DNA of 38,484 nucleotides from Chloroflexota bacterium. GTDB taxonomy: Bacteria; Chloroflexota; Chloroflexia; Chloroflexales; Roseiflexaceae. The notes beneath the pieces are model-generated. The model did no database searches. It was not told the origin of the DNA and saw only the letters and a list, made by a program, of their open reading frames with translations. A program made the translations under genes and the position numbers. The first letter of the stretch is position 1, and each line of letters starts with the position of its first letter. Location: the NCBI GenBank assembly GCA_013388755.1, contig JACAEQ010000131.1, forward strand, positions 1-38,484, read 5' to 3'. This document shows, in pieces, positions 17,826 through 24,485 of the stretch.

Positions 17826-17854
17826 TTGATATTTAGGATATTTTCCGATATCCT
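17826..17854 (+). promoter_or_regulatory. Candidate promoter of the dabBA operon
   Basis: TTGATA (17826-17831) and TATCCT (17849-17854) are 17 bp apart. The start would be near 17861, with a leader of about 44 nt before the ATG at 17905. The surrounding 17800-17855 is clearly more AT-rich than its neighbours. The operator-like palindrome at 17836-17853 fills the spacer and overlaps the -10 box. Confidence 0.45.
17836..17853. promoter_or_regulatory. Operator-like palindrome GGATAT-N6-ATATCC
   Basis: GGATAT (17836-17841) and ATATCC (17848-17853) are perfect inverted half-sites with a 6-bp spacer. A further half-site GGATATC lies at 17805-17811. A protein bound here would block the -10 box, so repression of dabBA is the simplest reading. 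Confidence 0.5.
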
Positions 17855-17904
17855 TGGGTCGAGGGATCGAATACGGGTCACACAGAAGAGGAGGGAACAG
17901 TTCT

Positions 17905-19491
17905 ATGGACAGTATGATGGGCGGCACTATGGCGCTTATCGCGTATCTCGCGCCGCTGTCACTGGCTGTCGTGGCGCTCATGGCCGCGCTCAACCTGGTG
18001 CGGTCGGTTGATCTGATGGTTCAGCTCGGGCGTGTTGTCGGCATCGGTTCGTTCTTACTGTTGCTCGGACTCGGGATTGTGGTCTTCACCTCCGGCCCGC
18101 TGGTCAGTCCGTTGATCGGGGTTGGCGAGGTGGGCATTGCGCTGCGCCTCGATGCGCTGAGTGTGATGATGTCGTGGCTGGTGACGTTGCTGGGTACATT
18201 ACTGATCCAGTTCAGCCGCAACTATCTCGATGGCGACCCGCGCCAGAAACTCTTTTTCATCCGCCTCTACCTGACCATCAGCACCATTCTGTTGATGGTG
18301 CTGGCTGGCAATCTCTGGCAGCTGGCGCTGGCATGGATTGGCACAAGCCTTGCGCTGCACGAACTGCTGGTCTTCTACCCGGAACGGCTGCGCGCAATCC
18401 GGGCTGCCCGCAAGAAGTTCATCATCGCCCGCATTGGTGACGTGTGCCTGATCGTTGCCGCAGTGTTGCTTGCGCAGGCTTTCGGCACGGCTGATCTGGG
18501 CACGATCCACGCGGCGGCCAGTGCTGCGCTTGCGGATGGTAACGTTCCCTTCGGCGCCGCAATGGCGGCGATCCTGATCGTCGTCGTCGCTTCGCTGAAA
18601 TCGGCCATGTTCCCGTCTCACGGCTGGCTGCTCGAGGTGATGGAGACGCCAACGCCGGTATCGGCGCTGCTGCACGCCGGTCTGCTCAATGCAGGCGTCT
18701 TTCTCGTGGTGCGGTTCGGCGAACTGGTGTTCCTGTCGACCCCGGCGCTGATTCTGCTGATCGTGCTGGGCGGTTTCACTGCCATCTTCGCCTCGTCTGC
18801 GATGATTACGCAGAGCAGCGTCAAGGTCTCGCTGGCATACTCGAGCGCGGCGCACATGGGTTTTATGCTGATGTTGTGTGGGTTTGGCGCGCATACGGTT
18901 GCGATTATGCACCTCATCGCCCACTCCTGCTATAAGGCGCATGCCTTTTTGTCATCAGGCAGTGTCATCGACTATGTGCGGCATACCGGCGCGCAGAAGC
19001 TGGATCACGCGCCGCACCCGCTGGCTCTCCTGGCAAATATGGTGGTCTCCGTCATGGTCTTTCTGGCGGTCGCCACGATGCTGGGCATTGATATCACCAA
19101 ACGACCGGGTGAGACTGCGATGATCACGATTTTCATGATCGCCGTTGCTTATCTGCTGGTGAAAGGCAATAGCGGTAAGGCGCCTGTCTCGGTGATCGGC
19201 CGCACGATGCTGATGGCCGCGCTGGTCACGCTCGCCTTCTTTGCTCTGGAGGTGGTGGCTGAGGCGCTGCTGGGCAGGGCAGTTGCGGTCTACCCATCGC
19301 TGGATACGCCGACGATGATTGCAGTCGTGCTGGCGGTGATGGCCTTCGGCATTGTGATGGTGTTCAGCGCCTTCCTGCCCGCGCTGGTCAACCATCCTGT
19401 GTGGCGGTCGCTCTATGTCCACCTTAAGAACGATCTCTATGCCAACGCCCTGGTTGATCGGTTCATTGATACGTTTCGGCTGGCTCGCTGA
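17905..19491 (+). CDS. dabB: DabB, proton-channel-like subunit of the DAB inorganic-carbon pump
   Basis: DabB is a homologue of the complex I subunit NuoL/MrpA and pairs with DabA to accumulate bicarbonate, probably powered by a cation gradient. The protein has 528 residues and about 13-14 membrane segments. The proton-antiporter core is clear in 'MFPSHGWLLEVMETPTPVSALLHAGLLNAG', with the conserved Lys of 'SLKSAMFPSH' and the His of 'ALLHAG'. 'SSAAHMGFMLM' and 'HLIAHSCYKAHAFLSSG' are also present. It is shorter than NuoL and lacks its long lateral helix. No other complex I genes are nearby. I chose the ATG at 17905 because GAGGAGGGA lies about 9 nt upstream; an in-frame ATG at 17854 would overlap the presumed -10 box. 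dabA follows after 33 bp. Confidence 0.9.
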   Translation: MDSMMGGTMALIAYLAPLSLAVVALMAALNLVRSVDLMVQLGRVVGIGSFLLLLGLGIVVFTSGPLVSPLIGVGEVGIALRLDALSVMMSWLVTLLGTLLIQFSRNYLDGDPRQKLFFIRLYLTISTILLMVLAGNLWQLALAWIGTSLALHELLVFYPERLRAIRAARKKFIIARIGDVCLIVAAVLLAQAFGTADLGTIHAAASAALADGNVPFGAAMAAILIVVVASLKSAMFPSHGWLLEVMETPTPVSALLHAGLLNAGVFLVVRFGELVFLSTPALILLIVLGGFTAIFASSAMITQSSVKVSLAYSSAAHMGFMLMLCGFGAHTVAIMHLIAHSCYKAHAFLSSGSVIDYVRHTGAQKLDHAPHPLALLANMVVSVMVFLAVATMLGIDITKRPGETAMITIFMIAVAYLLVKGNSGKAPVSVIGRTMLMAALVTLAFFALEVVAEALLGRAVAVYPSLDTPTMIAVVLAVMAFGIVMVFSAFLPALVNHPVWRSLYVHLKNDLYANALVDRFIDTFRLAR

Positions 19492-19524
19492 TCAGTGATG
19501 TTCATTCCATCGGAGGATAAAACA

Positions 19525-22047
19525 ATGACTCTCCATCTGGTTGATGCCCGAACCCGACCTGCGCCCATCCTGGCCGCACCGGTTCAGATGGTCACCGCTG
19601 ATGTGATTGCAGCCGCGGTGAAGCGCGCCGAACAACGCATCGCTCCTCTGTGGCCCTTGCGCAATTTTGTGGCGGTCAATCCCTATCTGGGATTGCTCGA
19701 CCACTCGTTCGAGTCGGCTGCTCAGATCCTGGCGCGCCGGGCAGGCGCCTGTATGGCCGCTCCGCGTACCTTCTACGCTCAGGCCATTCGGAGCGGGCGC
19801 GTGACCGATACGGATCTCGACGCAGCGCTGGCCGAGGGCATCCCGTTCCCCGGCGCTCCTGCGAGCGTTGAGGCGCTCAAGGCGTTTGCGCTGGGTCAGG
19901 CACCAGACGTGGCGTTGACGACGCTGCCCACCGTCGCCGATGTTGCCGATGAGGCGACCGGTGTCAACTGGTCCGATGTCGTTACGGGGTTCATCTCGAC
20001 ATGGGCCGGGTCGTATTTCGATCTGGGGCAGTCCTACTGGCGGTCGCCCTGGGCCAATCTGCCGGCGTATGCCGCGTGGCGGGCCGAGGCGGCGCATGAT
20101 CGCACCCCACAGACGCGCGGTGTACGTGGCTTTCGCCAGGCGTTGCGCGAACTGCCGGAGTCGGCGATGGAGACGATTGTCGCGGCGGTGGGAATGTTGA
20201 ACGTTCCTGCCGATGGTCTGGAGGCATACCTGCATCGTCTCTTGCTGACCATTCACGGTTGGGCCAGTTATGCCCGCTATCTCCGCTGGGAAGCCGAACT
20301 CTACGGTGGCGAGGATCACACGCTGACTGATCTGCTGGCGATCCGGCTGGTCTGGGAAGTGGCGCTCCTGAACAGCTTCGCGCGTGAGGGGGTGGCTGAC
20401 GCCTGGCGCGCGCGGACAGGCGAATTGATGAACGATCAGCTCGATGAAGTGACGCGGCGCGCGCTTGCCGGCGATCTCCTGCTGCAGCGGGCATTCGAAA
20501 AGGCGTATCAGCGCCAGTTGTTCGCGCGGCTTGGCGCGCCGGCGCCGGCAAAACCCGCCGAACGAAAACGGGTACAGGCGGCTTTCTGCATCGATGTGCG
20601 CTCCGAGATCTTCCGGCGCGCGCTCGAGACGGCGACCGACGAGGTCGAGACCATCGGTTTCGCGGGTTTCTTTGGCTTCCCGATCGAGTACGTACCGCTG
20701 GCTGAAACCCACGGCGGCGCGCAGTGCCCGGTCCTGCTGACGCCGCAGTTCGTCATTGCCGAGTCGGTCGGCGGCGCGGTTGAAGCCGAAGTGACCGCCG
20801 CGATCGAGAAGCGTGCGCTGAACCAGCGCGTTGCCAGAGCCTGGCGCATGTTCAAGTTCGGGCCAGTCTCCTGCTTCGGGTTCGTAGGGCCGGTTGGGTT
20901 GGCCTATGTGCGGAAGTTGCTGCTCGATACGCTGGGAGTCACCCGTCCGGTGCCACATCCTGCCACGTTCGGGCTGGATGCGCACACCCGCAAGCGTGTC
21001 AGGCCGAGCCTCGAACCGCGCGCGATTGGCGGGCGCATGACCGGCATGCCGCTGGAGCAGCGGGTGAACGTTGCGGAAGGCGCGCTCAAGGCGATGTCGC
21101 TGACTCGCAACTTTGGCCGTCTTGTGCTGCTGGCCGGGCACGGCTCGACCACCGTCAACAATCCGCATGCGACCGGTCTCGATTGCGGCGCGTGCGGCGG
21201 CCATACCGGTGAGGCCAACGTGCGGGTGGCGGTGCAGATTCTCAACGACCCGGCGGTGCGTGCCGGCTTGAAAGCGCGCGGCATCGCCATCCCCGACGAT
21301 ACCGTGTTCGCTGCCGGTCTGCACGACACCACCACCGATGATATGACCATCTTCGATACGGAAGACATCCCGGAAAGCCATGCCGATGATCTCAGGCGAC
21401 TCGAAGCCGATCTTGCCGCCGCCGGACGGCTGGCGCGCGCCGAGCGGGCAACCTTGCTGAAGATCGATCCGAAGGCGAACATTGATGGCGCGGTACGCCG
21501 CCGCAGCAACGACTGGTCGCAGGTGCGGCCGGAGTGGGGCCTGGCCGGTTGTGCGGCATTCATTGCCGCCCCACGCGAGCGCACCGCCGGCGCGAAGCTC
21601 GATGGTCGCTCGTTCCTGCACAACTATGACTGGCGGCAGGATGAAGGCTTCGGCGTGCTGGAACTGATTATGACGGCCCCGATGATCGTCGCAAGCTGGA
21701 TCAACCTGCAATACTACGGTTCAACGGTGGACAATCGGGTCTTCGGCAGCGGCAATAAAACGTTGCACAATGTTGTCGGCACGCTTGGCGTCCTCGAAGG
21801 CAATTCCGGCGACTTGCGGGTCGGGCTGCCGTGGCAGTCGGTCCACGACGGAGAGAACTACGTCCACGAACCGATGCGGCTGCACGTGATGATCGAAGCG
21901 CCGATCGAGGCGATGACAGCGATCATCGCCCGCCATGAACAGGTGCGGCAGTTACTCGACAATGGCTGGCTCTACCTGTTTGCGCTGGATGCTGACGGCA
22001 AAGTGGCGTACAGGTATGCCGGAGGCCTGCGCTGGGATGCGTACTGA
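19525..22047 (+). CDS. dabA: DabA, catalytic subunit of the DAB inorganic-carbon pump (DUF2309)
   Basis: DabA is the DUF2309 partner of DabB. It resembles a beta-carbonic anhydrase with zinc and is thought to hydrate CO2 to bicarbonate in one direction at the membrane. The protein has 840 residues. All four residues expected at the zinc site are present: C355 and D357 in 'AAFCIDVRSE', H539 in 'LLAGHGSTT', and C554 in 'GLDCGACGGH'. The 15-residue spacing of H539 and C554 equals that of the Halothiobacillus protein (H524, C539). No membrane segments are obvious. The ATG at 19525 has GGAGG 8 nt upstream; two earlier in-frame starts have none. It is the second gene of the operon and is followed by a regulator-like AAA gene. 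Confidence 0.94.
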   Translation: MTLHLVDARTRPAPILAAPVQMVTADVIAAAVKRAEQRIAPLWPLRNFVAVNPYLGLLDHSFESAAQILARRAGACMAAPRTFYAQAIRSGRVTDTDLDAALAEGIPFPGAPASVEALKAFALGQAPDVALTTLPTVADVADEATGVNWSDVVTGFISTWAGSYFDLGQSYWRSPWANLPAYAAWRAEAAHDRTPQTRGVRGFRQALRELPESAMETIVAAVGMLNVPADGLEAYLHRLLLTIHGWASYARYLRWEAELYGGEDHTLTDLLAIRLVWEVALLNSFAREGVADAWRARTGELMNDQLDEVTRRALAGDLLLQRAFEKAYQRQLFARLGAPAPAKPAERKRVQAAFCIDVRSEIFRRALETATDEVETIGFAGFFGFPIEYVPLAETHGGAQCPVLLTPQFVIAESVGGAVEAEVTAAIEKRALNQRVARAWRMFKFGPVSCFGFVGPVGLAYVRKLLLDTLGVTRPVPHPATFGLDAHTRKRVRPSLEPRAIGGRMTGMPLEQRVNVAEGALKAMSLTRNFGRLVLLAGHGSTTVNNPHATGLDCGACGGHTGEANVRVAVQILNDPAVRAGLKARGIAIPDDTVFAAGLHDTTTDDMTIFDTEDIPESHADDLRRLEADLAAAGRLARAERATLLKIDPKANIDGAVRRRSNDWSQVRPEWGLAGCAAFIAAPRERTAGAKLDGRSFLHNYDWRQDEGFGVLELIMTAPMIVASWINLQYYGSTVDNRVFGSGNKTLHNVVGTLGVLEGNSGDLRVGLPWQSVHDGENYVHEPMRLHVMIEAPIEAMTAIIARHEQVRQLLDNGWLYLFALDADGKVAYRYAGGLRWDAY

Positions 22048-22258
22048 GCAGACGTTGCGGAGTGTTGTGCGCAATCCCTGAAGGATGGGCCACCGGCTTA
22101 CACGAAGCAGGATACTCACCGTTGCGTGATCGAGATGACCCATGGCCGCTGCCTCACTATCGATCACGGTCTCTTGCCGGGTACGTGGGTGCCGGGCATC
22201 GAAGAATGAGCGGCTTGCTGTGCTGGTGCGACAACACTGAGATGCTGACGTCGACATA

Positions 22259-22288
22259 TCGACATATCTGCACGAGGTGTGATATAGT
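22259..22288 (+). promoter_or_regulatory. Candidate promoter of the AAA/winged-helix gene, with tandem TCGACATAT-like repeat
   Basis: TCGACA (22259-22264) and TATAGT (22283-22288) are 18 bp apart, and TGA before TATAGT gives an extended -10. The start would be near 22295. A direct repeat (TCGACATAT at 22251-22259, CGACATATC at 22260-22268) overlaps the -35 box and could be a binding site. Confidence 0.45.
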
Positions 22289-22323
22289 GATCGTCAGCAA
22301 TGTCGCGGAATGCAGGCGAGCAT

Positions 22324-23688
22324 ATGAATCCTTTCGGCAACCGTAAGCCGGTCATCGATCCCGAGCTATTCATCGGGCGACGCGATCTCATCGCCGCCGT
22401 CTGCGAATGCCTGACGGCGGCGCCGCCCCAGTGCTGCGCCCTGGTTGGCGATGCGCGAAGTGGAAAGACGTCGCTCCTCTACTATCTGCGCAGCGTATCG
22501 CCAGGGCACGCCGTATGCGACGGCGATACCGTAGCACGGTTTGTGTTCCCCTATGTCAATGCCGGCCCGTATGCCGATCTTGGCGCTTCCCAGAGCCATG
22601 GCGCGCTGTACTTCTGGCGTGATCTGGCGCGCGCCACGGCGCAGTCGCTCGCCCTGCCCGACGATCTCCCCGCGTTGTTGGATCAGAGTATCGCCGAGAC
22701 GGCAATCGTTGACGCAGTATATGCGCTCAAATGTGCGGTAGAGGACATGATTCGGCAGCGCAGCGATTGTACATTCGTTTTTCTGATTGATAATGTCGAA
22801 GGGATCGCCCGCCTGCCGCGCCACACGGCCAGTTTTCTGCGCTCACTGACCCAGGACCCCGATATTGGCGCGCGCGTTGCGTATCTGGTCACGGCCAGTG
22901 CGTCGTTGAGCCGTCTGTACCCGGTGAACGAGTTGCGTGAGCCCTCGTCCTTCTGGGGGCTGTTTGCCAACGAGATATACACGGGCAGGCTCGAGGACGC
23001 CGATATTACCGCGCTGCTCGCGCGCGCGTCGGCGTTGAGCGAAGCCGATCGCGCCTGGATCCGGCGGCTTGGTGGCGCCAATCTGATGCTGCTCCTGATT
23101 GCCGCCGCGCACGTCTACGACTGGCGCCTGCACCCGATCGGCAACGCCGATGACGTCGAACGTGCCGCGGTTGAGGAGGCGCGCCTGCTCTGCCGCTCCT
23201 GGTGGTGCGAATTGATCGCGACGCATCCCATGGTGACCGACGCCCGCCAGATGCTGCTCAATCAGAACCGTACGCCAACCTCCGACGAAGCCGTGATCGT
23301 CCAGGCGCTCCACGAGCGTGGCCTGGCACATCGTGACCGGCACGGCTGGCGGATGAGTTCGACCATCTTCGCTCAGGCGCTGTCGGATCAGCCGGGCACG
23401 CCCTCAGACGAAGCGTCGCTATCGTTGCCCCCTGCGGCGCCGGCCACGCTGCCAGCCTTTACTCACCTCGAAGGTGAGGTCTATGCCTTCCTGCACGAAC
23501 ACGCCGGGCGCGTCTGTACCCGCGATGAAGTCAAACGCGCCATCTGGCCCGTTTCTCCGCCGTCTGACAGTGCGTTGCAGAAAATCATCGAACGCATCCG
23601 CGAGAAGATCGAACTCGATCCCAGACATCCCCGCAAACTGATCGCCGTGCGCGGCCAGGGGTATGTGTTGCGCCGCGATGTCGATTAA
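22324..23688 (+). CDS. AAA ATPase fused to an OmpR-type winged-helix DNA-binding domain
   Basis: This 454-residue protein has an N-terminal P-loop ATPase domain with Walker A GDARSGKTS (42-50) and Walker B FVFLID (151-156). A helical middle part follows to about 370. A C-terminal OmpR/PhoB-type winged helix (about 378-454) shows 'VCTRDEVKRAIWP' and 'IERIREKIELDP', ending in the wing 'IAVRGQGYVLRRDV'. This is the reverse order of SARP/LuxR-type regulators. Its target is not known; its place between dabA and the PII-like gene suggests control of carbon uptake. I prefer the ATG at 22324; an ATG at 22300 would leave only a few bases of leader after the predicted promoter. It could be an independent regulator unrelated to dab. 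Confidence 0.85.
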   Translation: MNPFGNRKPVIDPELFIGRRDLIAAVCECLTAAPPQCCALVGDARSGKTSLLYYLRSVSPGHAVCDGDTVARFVFPYVNAGPYADLGASQSHGALYFWRDLARATAQSLALPDDLPALLDQSIAETAIVDAVYALKCAVEDMIRQRSDCTFVFLIDNVEGIARLPRHTASFLRSLTQDPDIGARVAYLVTASASLSRLYPVNELREPSSFWGLFANEIYTGRLEDADITALLARASALSEADRAWIRRLGGANLMLLLIAAAHVYDWRLHPIGNADDVERAAVEEARLLCRSWWCELIATHPMVTDARQMLLNQNRTPTSDEAVIVQALHERGLAHRDRHGWRMSSTIFAQALSDQPGTPSDEASLSLPPAAPATLPAFTHLEGEVYAFLHEHAGRVCTRDEVKRAIWPVSPPSDSALQKIIERIREKIELDPRHPRKLIAVRGQGYVLRRDVD

Positions 23689-23827
23689 CCTGCCTCTCCA
23701 CTATTCGATGGAGCATCATCGATATCTGTTGACGCTCCGGTGGCTGTACGCGTGACCTTCCCGCCGGCCAATCCAGGCACCTACCTGACATCGTCGCCTG
23801 GGATGACACGACTGGCCAGCCTGATCA

Positions 23828-23856
23828 TTGGCGTACCGTTGTATGATGGGTATACG
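23828..23856 (+). promoter_or_regulatory. Candidate promoter of the PII-like gene
   Basis: TTGGCG (23828-23833) and TATACG (23851-23856) are 17 bp apart, giving a start near 23863 and a leader of about 45 nt. This suggests the PII-like gene can be transcribed apart from the upstream regulator. Confidence 0.4.
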
Positions 23857-23907
23857 CGCTGGTTGGGCGCCGCGTTTGGACGCTCGCATCCGAAAAGAGA
23901 GGCATGC

Positions 23908-24210
23908 ATGAATACCATCCCTCTGAAGCTGGTGACAATCATTGCAGAACATATCCTGCGTGATCGCATCCTGGATGCGATCCGGGCCGCAGGATCTCAC
24001 GGCTACACTATCAGCGAAGTGCAGGGCGAGGGTACGCGCGGTATCCACGCCAGCCAGTGGCAGGGCGGCAATTACAAAATTGAGACCCTGGTGAACGCCA
24101 CGGTCGCTGAACGTATCCTCGAACGCCTTGCCGCTGACTACTTCCGCGACTATGCGGTGATCGTCTATGTGACGGATGTCCAGGTCGTGCGTGGCGAGAA
24201 GTTCGCGTGA
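23908..24210 (+). CDS. SbtB-like PII signalling protein
   Basis: This 100-residue protein has the ferredoxin-like PII fold pattern and is closer to SbtB/CPII than to GlnB. Shared marks are 'KLVTIIAEHIL', 'AAGSHGYTISEVQGEGTRG', 'NYKIETLV', and a C-terminal 'YFRDYAVIVYVTDVQVVRGEKF'. SbtB binds adenine nucleotides (cAMP, AMP, ADP, ATP) and controls the bicarbonate transporter SbtA in cyanobacteria. CPII binds ADP/AMP and bicarbonate. The T-loop here (about 'GIHASQWQGGN') is short, and the C-terminal Cys-containing loop of some SbtB proteins is absent. The ATG at 23908 has AGAGAGG just upstream; the frame is open from 23740, but that extension has no PII character. It lies 1.9 kb after dabA, on the same strand. 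A role in gating DabA/DabB is inference. Confidence 0.8.
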   Translation: MNTIPLKLVTIIAEHILRDRILDAIRAAGSHGYTISEVQGEGTRGIHASQWQGGNYKIETLVNATVAERILERLAADYFRDYAVIVYVTDVQVVRGEKFA

Positions 24211-24246
24211 CCTGGTACCAGTACCTTTCGCGCCGGTAGATGGCTT

Positions 24247-24385
24247 CGCTGCGCGCGCAATGACCAGAAGAGAGGAGCCTGTGTCGCTGCGCGCGCAATG
24301 ACAGCCACCCCCTGTCATTGCGCGGAGCGTGAGTGACCGCCTGTCATTGCGCGGTGCGTGAGCGACGAAGCAATCTCCGCATGAG
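24247..24385. repeat. Cluster of CGCAATGACA / TGTCATTGCG repeat units
   Basis: Two direct copies of CGCTGCGCGCGCAATGAC (24247-24264 and 24285-24302) face two copies of TGTCATTGCGCGG...GCGTGAG (from 24313 and 24342). Together they make a nested inverted array of the same family as 13471-13573, placed between the PII-like gene and uvrA. Confidence 0.65.
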
Positions 24386-24485
24386 ACGGGAGATGGCGTC
24401 GCTGCTCGCCGCTGGAGAAGAGTTGCTGCGCCCGGTGTTCCATGCTACCATCCCTGGTCTGAGTTCAGCCAGGGGCGACCTGTAT

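Noticed and set aside
17905-19491. Annotation as NADH dehydrogenase subunit 5 of complex I
   Set aside because: No other complex I genes are present, the lateral helix is missing, and the next gene is DUF2309, so DabB is the better call.
19492-21711. 739-codon open frame on the minus strand
   Set aside because: It lies fully opposite dabA, which has all its active-site residues. The translation is Arg/His/Gln-rich with no family pattern, as expected for an antisense frame in GC-rich DNA.
23740-23907. N-terminal extension of the PII-like protein
   Set aside because: The PII fold starts right after the ATG at 23908, which has a good ribosome-binding site. The predicted promoter lies inside the extension.
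24333-24485. N-terminal extension of UvrA
   Set aside because: It runs through the dispersed repeat cluster and has no UvrA character; the family start matches 24486.
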